Source: Dokdonia pacifica (GTDB taxonomy: Bacteria > Bacteroidota > Bacteroidia > Flavobacteriales > Flavobacteriaceae). From it: 64,000 nucleotides of DNA. Shown piece by piece: positions 1 to 8,619 of the stretch (within the stretch, counting starts at the first letter, position 1; each line of letters begins with the position of its first letter). Below the pieces are notes generated by a model that saw only the letters and a list, made by a program, of their open reading frames with translations, was not told the origin of the DNA and ran no database searches. The stretch covers positions 1,426,001 to 1,490,000 of the forward strand of contig NZ_FZNY01000001.1 in NCBI RefSeq assembly GCF_900188275.1, in the 5' to 3' direction. Made by a program: the position numbers and the translations under genes.

Positions 1-90
1 GAGTAGTAGTACTAAGATGTATTTCATAGTATGTGATTTTAATATAATATAACGTTTTATAAATGCTTTTTTGCTTTCGCGAAAGCGTAT

Positions 91-1629
91 TTAATATAAA
101 TCCCAATTGCCTTGTTTGTAATACGTATACAATGTGGGTTCAAATATGGTGTTGATTTTAATTCCTGTAGTATCTACAAGGGGTTTTCCAAAAGAAGTAA
201 TAGCTGGTAATACTTCTTTGTTAAGCCATTTAAGTTGAAGATTTTTGAAATCAATAGATTCTAAATCTTCTTTATGTAATGGTGTTTTTTTTGCAAGAAT
301 CCATCCCCATTCTCCTAATGTAAGTATTTGGTTATGCATAGGTAATGTGTGAAATCCAGATGTTCTTAGTGTTTTTTCAATACAATAAAATGCTTTGGTA
401 GCATAATAAGGACTTCCTGATTGTGTAATAAAAGTACCCTCATCAGCAAGGTGATTGTAACAAATGGTATAAAATTCTTTTGTGTATAATTTATTGAGAT
501 CTACATTGTTTGGATCTGGTAAGTCTACAAGGATAACATCATAGGTGTTTTTTGATTGCTCTAAAAAAGTAAAAGCATCTGCGGTAATTGTAGTTACTTT
601 AGGATGATTGAGCGAGTTTTTATTTATAGAAGCAAAAATGGGATGTGTTTTTCCAATTTCAATCATTTTTGGATCTAAATCTACCAGTGTGATGGTATTT
701 ACATGTTCATATTGTAGTAATTCGCGCGCTATACATCCATCACCTCCGCCTAATATGAGAATATCTTTTTTAATAGCTGTTATTCCTAAGGCTATATGTA
801 CCATAGGCTCATGATACAGGTATTCATCAAAAGTAGATAACTGCTGATTTCCATTGATGTATAGCGAATGCCAATCACTCCATTCTGTGATCACTATTTT
901 TTGATATTTAGTCTGTTCGCTAAAGACAATCTTATCTTTATACTTTGCTTGTTCTCCAAAAAGCACAAGTGGCTTTGCATAAAGTAATCCTAGTAAGACG
1001 ATACTAAAAACACTTATATAAGAAATCCATAAAACACGTTGAAGTTTCTTAGAAATATGTTCTTTAAGTGTGTAGAACAGCCAGAAAGAAACGATAAGAT
1101 TTACCAATCCTAATACAAAAGGAGTGTAAGTCAATCCTAAATACGGAAGTCCAATGAACGCAAAAAATAAACCTCCCAAAAGACTACCATAATAGTCTTT
1201 TTCTAAGATGTTAGAAATGTTAAGTCGTAATTCTTCATACGAATCATTGATACGTGTTGCAAATGGAATTTCTAGCCCTATGAGTAGTCCTATAGCAATG
1301 GATAATAGATAAATGATAATCCAAGAGTTATTAGAATACCCATATACCATATAAGATGCAATAGCCGAAAATGAAACGAGTAGGGATAAGAGCAATTCTG
1401 CAATAACAAAATAGAATACAATATTTGAGCTAAAGGTTTTACTAATTCTACTTCCTAGCCCCATTGAAAATAGCATGATAGATACTATGAGGGTAAATTG
1501 TAAAATAGCATTACCTATAAAATAACTCGCTAGTGTAGATAAAACATACTCCGCAACAATACCACTAAAGCCCGTTGCGAATAGCGCTATTTTTAATACG
1601 AGAGATTTCTTTTTGTTTGAGATACTCAA
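91..1629 (-). CDS. membrane-anchored polyamine aminopropyltransferase (spermidine synthase-like)
   Basis: 512 aa. The first ~215 residues form about seven hydrophobic membrane segments. The second half is a class I SAM-type methyltransferase fold of the spermidine/spermine synthase family, with the nucleotide-binding loop GGGDG at residues 294-298 followed by an acidic LVDLDP strand end and the active-site region YDVILVDLPDP. The family moves an aminopropyl group from decarboxylated AdoMet to a diamine; the fused membrane half puts the enzyme at the inner membrane. It is the last gene of a minus-strand operon headed by AdoMet decarboxylase, which makes its co-substrate. The gap to the preceding lipoprotein gene is only 8 bp. 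Polyamine products are inferred; the exact amine acceptor cannot be read from sequence. Confidence 0.85.
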   Translation of the reverse strand: MSISNKKKSLVLKIALFATGFSGIVAEYVLSTLASYFIGNAILQFTLIVSIMLFSMGLGSRISKTFSSNIVFYFVIAELLLSLLVSFSAIASYMVYGYSNNSWIIIYLLSIAIGLLIGLEIPFATRINDSYEELRLNISNILEKDYYGSLLGGLFFAFIGLPYLGLTYTPFVLGLVNLIVSFWLFYTLKEHISKKLQRVLWISYISVFSIVLLGLLYAKPLVLFGEQAKYKDKIVFSEQTKYQKIVITEWSDWHSLYINGNQQLSTFDEYLYHEPMVHIALGITAIKKDILILGGGDGCIARELLQYEHVNTITLVDLDPKMIEIGKTHPIFASINKNSLNHPKVTTITADAFTFLEQSKNTYDVILVDLPDPNNVDLNKLYTKEFYTICYNHLADEGTFITQSGSPYYATKAFYCIEKTLRTSGFHTLPMHNQILTLGEWGWILAKKTPLHKEDLESIDFKNLQLKWLNKEVLPAITSFGKPLVDTTGIKINTIFEPTLYTYYKQGNWDLY

Positions 1630-1637
1630 TGCAACCT

Positions 1638-2423
1638 TTATTTTCCAAACCCTCCAGAACGAGAACGCGTAGAAGAAGAGCTATTATAGCGAGAACTACT
1701 GCGACTTGTTTTCTTCGAAGAAGTCGTATATGATTTCCAAGAATTGCTTGATCTTTTTCTATTAAAAAACGACGGACGCTTTGCTTTTTGATACGTACTA
1801 TTGGTACCATATTTTGATGTACCATTAGATTGTGATCCATAATAAGATCTTCCAGCAGCGTTAGCAGTTCTATATCCAGCATAATCTCTTTGATATGTAG
1901 GCCTGCGTAACATCCAATACCAGAATAGTAAACTTGGTCCGCGCGAACGCCATCTTCTTTCAGATTGATTATTTGTTGTACTAGCTGTACTTGTACTATC
2001 CTGTGTTTTTGATACCTCTTCCCACTCTCCATATTTAGGATTTCCAATGGCCCATCCAAATCCTACAGGTTGTGCTGTTTTTGAAAGCTTGCCATTGTGA
2101 TTTGAGACAATTTCCATTCCTAAATCCTGTTCGTGTTTTTCAAAAAAAGCTTGGTTAACAGGCTTCCATGATAAGGAATCTACCACAAGAGAGTCTTCTA
2201 TTACTTTAAGAATATGGTATTTATGTTCAAAAAGACGTTTGTTGTCTTTTTCAGAAATATTCATATCATTTAATACAATAGAGAAGTCTTGCCCTTTTAA
2301 TTGCTTAATAATTTCTTGAGAAGGTTCTACAGGGACTTTGATACTTTCCATTGTACTTTCCCCACAAGAAATAATGAATATTGAACACAAAGCGATAAAA
2401 ACGTAATAAAATGTAGACTTCAT
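1638..2423 (-). CDS. lipoprotein of unknown function with Ser/Arg-rich tail
   Basis: 261 aa. The N-terminus is a lipoprotein signal (hydrophobic stretch ending in IISCGES, lipobox cysteine about residue 20), so the mature protein is probably lipid-anchored in the periplasm or outer membrane. Residues 30-130 look globular. After residue ~140 the chain becomes low-complexity and rich in Ser, Arg, Lys and Tyr, ending in SGGFGK; such basic tails occur in small proteins linked to DUF4178/polyamine neighbourhoods. It lies between the DUF4178-like gene and the aminopropyltransferase in the same operon. No enzymatic motif is visible. A role in sensing or scaffolding at the envelope is only a guess from context. 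Confidence 0.7.
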   Translation of the reverse strand: MKSTFYYVFIALCSIFIISCGESTMESIKVPVEPSQEIIKQLKGQDFSIVLNDMNISEKDNKRLFEHKYHILKVIEDSLVVDSLSWKPVNQAFFEKHEQDLGMEIVSNHNGKLSKTAQPVGFGWAIGNPKYGEWEEVSKTQDSTSTASTTNNQSERRWRSRGPSLLFWYWMLRRPTYQRDYAGYRTANAAGRSYYGSQSNGTSKYGTNSTYQKAKRPSFFNRKRSSNSWKSYTTSSKKTSRSSSRYNSSSSTRSRSGGFGK

Positions 2424-2510
2424 AAGTGTGTATGTATTATGGATGATACGAGTTGCTAATGTACTGTTTTTTGAGTTTTCCCAAGAATTAAGAGTGGTGT
2501 AACACTTTTA

Positions 2511-2996
2511 TTAATTGGGTTTTATATTTTTTAATGCTTTCTCTTTTACTTCTATGCCAGAATAAACAGCAAGTGTTTCATCTCTCGATTTTTCGATAGT
2601 GAGAATAGTATCATCACTTGCGTAAAACATAAAAACCTCTGTTTTTTCCCAACTGCCACCTAATGTTTGGTTTTTACAACTCCCTCTATAATGCTCTTCT
2701 TGTTCATATTCTTGACCGTCATAAATGATAAACTTAGTAGCAATTCCATCTTTTAATGTCTCTTCAGGAATGATAACGCTTTCGCTAAAATAAATCTCAT
2801 AATCCCCTTGATGGCGTTCTACTTCTAAGAAAGCTTCACTATTGTTTTTAGAACGAATTTTATATTCTATACTCTTTCCGTCTACGCCCCAGTCATAATC
2901 AGATACCTCTATAATTTCCCATGCAGTACTTTTATATTTAAAAGTAGTGCCTACTCTAAGCGCAGTAAGTTGTATATCATTAGAATTTCCAAACAT
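2511..2996 (-). CDS. DUF4178-like domain protein
   Basis: 161 aa, no signal peptide or membrane segment. The pattern starting at ~residue 10 (L-x-V-G-x-x-F-x-Y-x-x-x-x-W-x-I-x-E-V) with a following D-Y-D-W and WSYIEYKI-like beta strands matches what I know of DUF4178 proteins, which form small beta-rich domains. Comparative genomics places DUF4178 beside spermidine synthase, AdoMet decarboxylase, ion channels and PspA-type membrane-stress genes, which is the arrangement here. The start is 3 bp from the channel gene's stop. Function unknown; the family assignment is from memory of motif and context. Confidence 0.65.
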   Translation of the reverse strand: MFGNSNDIQLTALRVGTTFKYKSTAWEIIEVSDYDWGVDGKSIEYKIRSKNNSEAFLEVERHQGDYEIYFSESVIIPEETLKDGIATKFIIYDGQEYEQEEHYRGSCKNQTLGGSWEKTEVFMFYASDDTILTIEKSRDETLAVYSGIEVKEKALKNIKPN

Positions 2997-2999
2997 ATA

Positions 3000-3818
3000 T
3001 TATTTTTTTATATCCTTTCCACAATGCGGGCATAGGCACTGCTCTTCAGAAGACTTTTTTGTTTTTTCTCGGTTGTATTGTATCTCTTCAATGTAAGCAG
3101 AACTTATAATTCCAGTAGGTAATGCAACAATACCAATACCTAATAAAGCAATGACTCCACTTAAAATTTTCCCTATTCCGGTAATAGGATAAATGTCACC
3201 ATATCCTACAGTAGTTAAGGTGGCTACAGCCCACCACAATGCTTCGCCAATATTTGCAAATGCCTCAGGTTGTGCAGCATTTTCTATGTTATACATTAAG
3301 GTTGCAGAAAGAATAAGCAGTAATGAAACAATAAATACAGTAATTAAAATATCACTTTTTGTTCTTTTAAATACTTGTAGAATTAATTTTAAAGAATTAG
3401 AATGCCTATTTAATTTCAAAAGACGTAAAAGACGGAAGAGTCTTAATACTCGAATAACGCGTAAATCTATCTTTATAAAATACGGTAAGTAAAAAGGAAC
3501 CACAGAAAGTAGGTCAATAATCCCCATAAAAGAGAATATATACTTCAACCTAGCTTTATAAGGCTTTACATCTTTATATTCTAAATCGGCTGTCCAGATT
3601 CGTATAAGATATTCAATAGAAAATATAATGATAGAGAAAATCTCAATATACCAGAATAGTGTTTTGTACTTTGTGTTGATGTTTTCATAAGATTCTAAAA
3701 ACAATGCAATCACATTAATGATAATAAGTGCAGATATAAAATAATGAACAAAGGCATCTGCTTTATTATTATTTTGATTTTCATCAATTAAATTATATAT
3801 CTGCTGTCTAATTTTCAT
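3000..3818 (-). CDS. voltage-gated potassium channel (6TM) with C-terminal zinc-ribbon-like tail
   Basis: 272 aa with six membrane segments. S4 carries regularly spaced arginines (RVIRVLRLFRLLRLLKL, about residues 120-137). The pore helix and selectivity filter read TLTTVGYGD (about residues 200-209), the K+ signature. The short cytoplasmic tail ends in C-x-C-P-x-C-G-K, possibly half of a metal-binding ribbon. It overlaps the preceding speD-type gene by 11 bp, so the two are translationally coupled. Coupling of a K+ channel to polyamine synthesis is biologically sensible because polyamines block cation channels, but regulation of this channel by polyamines is inference. Confidence 0.88.
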   Translation of the reverse strand: MKIRQQIYNLIDENQNNNKADAFVHYFISALIIINVIALFLESYENINTKYKTLFWYIEIFSIIIFSIEYLIRIWTADLEYKDVKPYKARLKYIFSFMGIIDLLSVVPFYLPYFIKIDLRVIRVLRLFRLLRLLKLNRHSNSLKLILQVFKRTKSDILITVFIVSLLLILSATLMYNIENAAQPEAFANIGEALWWAVATLTTVGYGDIYPITGIGKILSGVIALLGIGIVALPTGIISSAYIEEIQYNREKTKKSSEEQCLCPHCGKDIKK

Positions 3819-4200
3819 TTTTCATAGCATTTAATGCTTCTATTCTTTTTAGACCCCCTCTTTTGATATCTTCTTCCTCATAATGAGTAGCTTCAAAAGC
3901 TTGTTGAAGCCATAAAATCCCAGATGCAAGTGAATATGATGGACTACACGTAAAGATATCTAATGCGACATACTTATGTTCTGGCCACGTATGAATTGCA
4001 ATATGACTTTCTTGAATCACAATGACACCACTTATTCCGATAGGAGAAAACTCATGAATAGTTGTATTAATTACTGTAAGCTCCATCATAGCAGCAGCTT
4101 TAAGTAAAGTGTTTTCAATAAAATCTCTAGTATTTATTTTTTCAGGATCACAACCATAAAAATCAATAGTTTTCTGATATCCGAGGTGTGTTTTATTCAT
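3808..4200 (-). CDS. speD: S-adenosylmethionine decarboxylase proenzyme
   Basis: 130 aa, the usual size for the short prokaryotic (class 1B) enzyme. It decarboxylates AdoMet to give the aminopropyl donor for polyamine synthesis. The self-cleavage site is E64-S65, where Ser65 becomes the pyruvoyl group. His70 in HTWPE and Cys85 in DIFTC align with the catalytic His68 and Cys83 of the Thermotoga enzyme. It is the first gene of the five-gene operon that ends with the aminopropyltransferase, which uses its product. The start chosen is the only reasonable ATG. High confidence in reaction; gene name by family. Confidence 0.93.
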   Translation of the reverse strand: MNKTHLGYQKTIDFYGCDPEKINTRDFIENTLLKAAAMMELTVINTTIHEFSPIGISGVIVIQESHIAIHTWPEHKYVALDIFTCSPSYSLASGILWLQQAFEATHYEEEDIKRGGLKRIEALNAMKNEN

Positions 4201-4281
4201 ATCCCAAATATAAAGGAATATGTAACAACAGGAAATCTTTCAGAATGGATCCCTTTTTTATATGATATTAGGGCTAAGTAC

Positions 4282-4386
4282 GTTTTAACGCTGTGCTATC
4301 TACGGTTGTGAAATTCACAGATTCGCTTTAACGCTTTGCTCTCCCTTTGGTCGTGAATCTCGTAGGTTCGCTTTCGCGAAAGCGAA
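4282..4386. repeat. composite palindromic repeat containing CGCTTTCGCGAAAGCG
   Basis: Intergenic copy of a longer repeat of imperfect palindromes (CGCTTTAACGCTTTGCTCTC, GGTCGTGAATCTCGTAGG) that ends in the 16-bp palindrome CGCTTTCGCGAAAGCG. Related long copies lie at 17578-17703, 48652-48716 and 56468-56533, and a shortened one at 34710-34752. It fills the gap between the speD operon and the GNAT gene and holds no ORF. Confidence 0.75.
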
Positions 4387-4409
4387 TAAAGAATATAAAA
4401 AACTAAATG

Positions 4410-4946
4410 TTATTCATTCCAATCCCAATTCACAATTTCCCAGGAGGTACCATCGGTAATTTGAGTTTCTAGAATTTTAAATCCAACACGCTTATGAGCT
4501 TCTAGAGAACGGATATTTGATGTCGCTACTTCTGTAAATAAGCAATCATATGTAGTGCTCAACTGCTCTTTGTAAAAAGTATACATTCCCTTAAAAACCC
4601 CTTGGCCTCGATAAGGTTTGTCAATGCATACTTGCCCCATCGCGACATAGTTTTTTCCTTTAAGTAACCTGTCGGCAGTTTCAAACATAGGAATAAGAAT
4701 AGGCATTTCATATTTAAAACTACGCAACATTACGAGTGCATATCCAGCAACACGATCACCATCCATAGCAAGTATATGAGGGCAGGCATCGTTCATTTTT
4801 TTTAAAATATCAAATGTATGAGGAACCGTAATATATCCTTGCTCTTTTCGCTCTTGAATAGAAATAACGGCTTTTAAATTGCGTTTTTGAATCGCTAATA
4901 TTTCTTGTAATTCTTGATCTGAAGCTGCTCTCTTGTATGTAATCAT
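4410..4946 (-). CDS. GNAT-family N-acetyltransferase
   Basis: 178 aa single-domain acetyltransferase. The acetyl-CoA-binding motif A is visible as VAMGQVCIDKPYRGQGVFKG (Q/R-x-x-G-x-G/A form, about residues 106-125), followed by the beta-bulge region LFTEVATSNIRSLEAHKRVG typical of GNAT motif B. The family transfers acetyl from acetyl-CoA to an amine; the substrate is unknown. It sits 8 bp downstream (minus strand) of a DUF2975 membrane protein gene, so may be co-transcribed with it. Because it is near a polyamine operon, a polyamine or amino-acid substrate is conceivable, but nothing in the sequence decides this. Confidence 0.85.
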   Translation of the reverse strand: MITYKRAASDQELQEILAIQKRNLKAVISIQERKEQGYITVPHTFDILKKMNDACPHILAMDGDRVAGYALVMLRSFKYEMPILIPMFETADRLLKGKNYVAMGQVCIDKPYRGQGVFKGMYTFYKEQLSTTYDCLFTEVATSNIRSLEAHKRVGFKILETQITDGTSWEIVNWDWNE

Positions 4947-4953
4947 GGTGTTT

Positions 4954-5541
4954 TTAAACCGTTAAATCATTTTCTTTTTGTAACTCAATACCTTTCTGGA
5001 ATACTTTTGCAATGATAAAAAGAATAGCCGCAAGAAATAAAAATTCTTTACCACTTAAAGTGAAATCAATATCAAATTTCTCTACGATACGTTGACCTCC
5101 CAAAGTTAAATCGGCTTCAAATCCTTTTTTTATCAAACGTCGGCAGTATCGGTCTGCAATAATTGAAATAACCCCACAGCTTAATGCTAATTGACTAATT
5201 TTTGAGATAAGAATCGCTGTAGCTTCTGTGAATGGATGTTTTAAATTTCCTGTAGTTGCTATTTTTATAGCAAGGTATGCGATGTAGGCTTGCATGCTTA
5301 CCACAGTTATTGAGAGAGAACCGACACTCATAAATGCTCTTATGTCTGTTGTGCGAAGTTTAAAAAGATCAAGCCCTAGGTATATATTTCTAGCATTTTC
5401 AGGATATATAATGCCCAAGCCAAAAGTGAATACTAATACACCTGCTGAAATTAAAAGACCAATAAATACAACCCAAAATATAAATTTTAAGATGCTTATA
5501 AGTTGTTGTGTTTTCATAAGATAGTTGTTATAGTGATTCAA
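4954..5541 (-). CDS. DUF2975-type membrane protein
   Basis: 195 aa with four hydrophobic segments (about residues 17-40, 70-93, 110-128, 165-182). The C-terminus ELQKENDLTV is characteristic of DUF2975 proteins and almost repeats the end (RVQDENDLTI) of the other membrane protein in this cluster at 6257-6790. DUF2975 genes typically stand next to a tiny Cro/CI regulator, as here at 6047-6253. Translation may begin at M9 (5517) rather than at 5541. Function unknown; a regulator-partner role at the membrane is inferred from the recurring gene pair. Confidence 0.75.
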   Translation of the reverse strand: MNHYNNYLMKTQQLISILKFIFWVVFIGLLISAGVLVFTFGLGIIYPENARNIYLGLDLFKLRTTDIRAFMSVGSLSITVVSMQAYIAYLAIKIATTGNLKHPFTEATAILISKISQLALSCGVISIIADRYCRRLIKKGFEADLTLGGQRIVEKFDIDFTLSGKEFLFLAAILFIIAKVFQKGIELQKENDLTV

Positions 5542-5581
5542 TACTAAGTGTGATTTAGTATTGAATCACTGCGATCATACA

Positions 5582-6019
5582 TTATTTTATCGATGATAAA
5601 TAATCAATGATCTCTTGTTGTTTGTATTTTTTTGCATAGTCCAAAGCTGTTCTTCCGTTAGGAGTAGCTTTTGTGATAGCTCCTTTTTTTATAAGAGTTT
5701 TGAGCATATCTAAATGACCATATTTTGCAGCATATTGTAGGGCAGATTTACCACCACATGTCTTTTCTAAATCAATCTTCTCTTGAGAAAGTAAGTGATT
5801 AAAAATAGACGTGCTTTTAAACTTGATGCTAACAGCCAATAAGGTGTACGGATTTCCTTTTATATCAAAACATTCATTAGTCTGAGTCAGGTCTACATGA
5901 CTCTTTAATGCAGATACATTGTCATTTTTAAACGCTAGGTACATGTCTTTTGTAAACTCCTGAGCATTTGATGTTGTTACGATACATAGAAATAAGAAAA
6001 TGGATAAAAATTTGTTCAT
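5582..6019 (-). CDS. secreted ankyrin-repeat protein
   Basis: 145 aa. An N-terminal signal peptide (about 19 residues ending in SNAQ) is followed by three ankyrin-type repeats; the clearest read SALQYAAKYGHLDMLKTLIKKGA and the truncated last one beginning GRTALDYAKKYKQQEIIDYL. Ankyrin repeats are protein-binding scaffolds, so this is probably a periplasmic binding protein. It is inserted between the two DUF2975/Cro-CI genes on the same strand (27 bp from the regulator), perhaps as part of one transcript. Partner unknown. Confidence 0.8.
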   Translation of the reverse strand: MNKFLSIFLFLCIVTTSNAQEFTKDMYLAFKNDNVSALKSHVDLTQTNECFDIKGNPYTLLAVSIKFKSTSIFNHLLSQEKIDLEKTCGGKSALQYAAKYGHLDMLKTLIKKGAITKATPNGRTALDYAKKYKQQEIIDYLSSIK

Positions 6020-6046
6020 AATTGTTATTGATTTAAGATTGATGAA

Positions 6047-6253
6047 TTAGTCTTCTGTGTACTCTAAAATATCTCCCGGCTGGCAATCTAATGCCTTGCA
6101 AATAGCTTCTAATGTTGTAAAACGTACTGCTTTTGCCTTTCCAGATTTGAGTATAGAGAGATTTGCGGTAGTTATACCAACAATCTCTGCAAGTTCTTTA
6201 CTTTTCATCTTGCGTTTAGCAAGCATAATATCTAAGTTGATGATTATTGGCAT
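6047..6253 (-). CDS. small Cro/CI-type (XRE) helix-turn-helix regulator
   Basis: 68 aa, essentially one HTH domain (residues 5-65). The recognition part reads ELAEIVGITTANLSILKSGK, followed by TLEAICKALDCQPGDILEY, a form shared by the YozG-like short XRE family. These regulators are nearly always encoded with a DUF2975 membrane protein; here the stop of the upstream DUF2975-type gene (6257) is only 3 bp from the regulator start, so the two are coupled. It is likely a local DNA-binding regulator of this small operon; target sites were not identified. Confidence 0.88.
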   Translation of the reverse strand: MPIIINLDIMLAKRKMKSKELAEIVGITTANLSILKSGKAKAVRFTTLEAICKALDCQPGDILEYTED

Positions 6254-6256
6254 ATT

Positions 6257-6790
6257 CTAAATAGTTAAATCATTTTCATCTTGCACACGCTTACCTTTCT
6301 TAATTAAATCTATATAGAGGTATACAAATAATGCAATGCATAAATGTGGGATAGGTAATATATATTCTGAATCCATTCGTAGAGGTGTATTCTGAATTCT
6401 ATCTATAATAAAATAGAGAAGTATAAATACTGGAGGGATAAGATTTAAAGACCCAAAAAGCTTTAATTTCTTTATAGAATATTGGGTAAATACTTTCGTT
6501 TTTGTAAATACTTTAAAAAATTCTGAAAGCGCATAAAAATAGAAAGCATAAAATCCAAAGCTTAACCATAAGGCTATAATCCCAAATGAATTAATAAATT
6601 CTATGTGTAATTTTGAGAAAGGAATTGTAATAGAAGTTTGATTTTCTACAATAGTGATCAGAGGCATATCTATATTAAAACGATTTTCAAAAAATGACAA
6701 GGCACTAAATAGAAATATAAAAACCGTAAAGGCAGCACATATGTAAAAGAAAATACGGCTTACTAGATATGTGATTTTTGATAGATTCAT
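6257..6790 (-). CDS. DUF2975-type membrane protein (second copy)
   Basis: 177 aa with four membrane segments (about residues 8-30, 65-87, 107-125, 140-160) and the C-terminal signature RVQDENDLTI. It is a diverged paralogue of 4954-5541. It precedes the Cro/CI regulator on the same strand with a 3-bp gap. The region upstream (6791-6914) has an AT-rich stretch with inverted repeats such as AATTGTTCTTTTTTGATAAT-like sequence and probably holds divergent promoters for this operon and for the rightward gene at 6915. Function unknown. Confidence 0.72.
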   Translation of the reverse strand: MNLSKITYLVSRIFFYICAAFTVFIFLFSALSFFENRFNIDMPLITIVENQTSITIPFSKLHIEFINSFGIIALWLSFGFYAFYFYALSEFFKVFTKTKVFTQYSIKKLKLFGSLNLIPPVFILLYFIIDRIQNTPLRMDSEYILPIPHLCIALFVYLYIDLIKKGKRVQDENDLTI

Positions 6791-6914
6791 AATTTAATAA
6801 TTATCGTTTTACGATAACAAATATATGAAAATTATTGAAAAACAATAATAAATTGTTCTTTTTTGATAATTAATGAAATTTTTGTCGATTAATTTTTCAA
6901 GGTATATTTGAATA

Positions 6915-7457
6915 ATGGGAGCAGAAAAAGTAATCATAGCAGATACGGTAAGACCTTTATGGCAAAACATTCTGGCTGCTGTTTGTTTTACGCTTTGTGG
7001 GTATGTGTTTTGGCTATATTTTTCTAGATCTCCAGAAGTTTCCGATCTCGAAACACATAGAGATTATATGGAGATGGGCGTCTTTTTTCTGATTTTAGCA
7101 ATAGGCCTTTGTTATAAGAGAGGAATACAAATAAAACCGCAATCAAAAGAATTTAAAGCTACCTTTGAAATAGGCCCTCTTGTTTTAGGGCAATGGAAAA
7201 AAATACCTGATCCAGAATATGTCTCTGTTTTTCAACAAGCCGTACAACAGGGGAATAATATTTTTAAAGTTAATCTTTGGTATGATAGAAATAAACACTG
7301 GGAACTGTATACGAATACAGATTACAGGGAGAGTTTTTTAATTGGATTTGATCTTTCAGAACAGTTAGCTATAGATTTACTAGATGCAACAACTCCTAAT
7401 GATTATAAATGGATAGATAAAGACGAATGGCGAAAAAAACTCAATGAAACTTCCTAA
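6915..7457 (+). CDS. two-TM membrane protein of unknown family
   Basis: 180 aa. Two hydrophobic segments (about residues 16-37 and 52-68) are followed by a cytoplasmic or periplasmic domain of ~110 residues with no motif I recognise. It overlaps bioF (start 7444) by 14 bp, so it is translated from the same message and leads the biotin-region transcript. Whether it helps biotin metabolism or merely shares the promoter is unknown. Confidence 0.65.
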   Translation: MGAEKVIIADTVRPLWQNILAAVCFTLCGYVFWLYFSRSPEVSDLETHRDYMEMGVFFLILAIGLCYKRGIQIKPQSKEFKATFEIGPLVLGQWKKIPDPEYVSVFQQAVQQGNNIFKVNLWYDRNKHWELYTNTDYRESFLIGFDLSEQLAIDLLDATTPNDYKWIDKDEWRKKLNETS

Positions 7458-8619
7458 TAAACTTCAAAAAAAAATAGAACAACGTATAAAAAACAATACG
7501 TTACGGTCATTAGGAGAATCTAATTCTCTCTTTGATTTTTCGTCAAATGATTATTTGGGATTTTCTAAAAACAGCTCTCTTTTAGATAAGGCATCTGAGA
7601 TTCTTCGAAAGAATAATATACAACATCAAGGAGCTACAGGAAGCAGATTGCTGTCAGGGAATCATAAATTATATACACTTGCCGAAAGTGCCGTCGCAAG
7701 TTTTCACGAAAGTGAAACAGCATTAATTTTTAATTCAGGGTATGATGCTAACATAGGTTTTTTTCAAAGCGTTCCCCAACGAGGTGATGTGATTTTGTAT
7801 GATGAGTATATCCATGCAAGTATCAGGGATGGCCTCACGATGAGTCATGCAAAATCTTATAAGTTTATACATAATGACTTAGGAGACTTAGAAAAGAAAA
7901 TAGCTAATTATGCACTAGAAGAAACGGGCCAAGAAATCTATGTGGTTACAGAATCCGTCTTTTCAATGGATGGGGATACTCCAGATCTTTTAGCAATGCA
8001 AACCTTGTGTGATACCTATAATGCGCATCTTGTGGTAGACGAAGCACATGCCACGGGTGTAATAGGTCGCTATGGCCAAGGACTCGTACAGCAATTAGGA
8101 TTAGAAAAGAAAGTATTTGCTCGTATCGTTACCTTTGGTAAAGCCATTGGAGTCCATGGAGCTGCTATTTTATGTAATGAAAAATTACGTGAATATCTGA
8201 TTAATTTCGCACGATCTTTTATATATACAACAGCGTTGCCGCCTCATACACTTGCTACTATTTTAGCAGTATATGATGAGCTAAGTTTTGAGGCAAAGAA
8301 TGAACCTCATTCAGCTATCACAAAACTACAAAACACCATAGGTGTATTTACAAAGCAATTAGAAACCCTTAAAATCAAAGATCATTTTATACCCAGTTAC
8401 TCAGCGATACACTGTATGATCGTTCCAGGAAGTAGTCAGGTAAGTACGCTTTCGCGAAAGCTAAAACAGCATGGATACAACGTAAAACCTATACTTGCGC
8501 CTACAGTGCCAGAAGGCCAAGAACGCTTGCGTTTTTGCTTGCATAGTGAAATGACAGAAGAAAAAATAAAAAGCGTATTATCTTTACTAGAAAGTTTTAT
8601 TCATGAATCTATCACTTAA
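7444..8619 (+). CDS. bioF: 8-amino-7-oxononanoate synthase
   Basis: 391 aa, full length for the fold-type I PLP alpha-oxoamine synthase family. The enzyme condenses pimeloyl-ACP/CoA with L-alanine to give KAPA, the first committed biotin-ring step. The PLP-binding lysine is K233 in TFGKAIGVHGAA; upstream landmarks are NSGYDAN, the histidine of YIHASIRDG and DEAHATGVIG. The gene carries an internal copy of the genomic palindrome CGCTTTCGCGAAAGCT at 8447-8462, read through as LSRKL. It overlaps both neighbours (14 bp upstream, 17 bp downstream with the LytTR gene). Confidence 0.93.
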   Translation: MKLPNKLQKKIEQRIKNNTLRSLGESNSLFDFSSNDYLGFSKNSSLLDKASEILRKNNIQHQGATGSRLLSGNHKLYTLAESAVASFHESETALIFNSGYDANIGFFQSVPQRGDVILYDEYIHASIRDGLTMSHAKSYKFIHNDLGDLEKKIANYALEETGQEIYVVTESVFSMDGDTPDLLAMQTLCDTYNAHLVVDEAHATGVIGRYGQGLVQQLGLEKKVFARIVTFGKAIGVHGAAILCNEKLREYLINFARSFIYTTALPPHTLATILAVYDELSFEAKNEPHSAITKLQNTIGVFTKQLETLKIKDHFIPSYSAIHCMIVPGSSQVSTLSRKLKQHGYNVKPILAPTVPEGQERLRFCLHSEMTEEKIKSVLSLLESFIHESIT

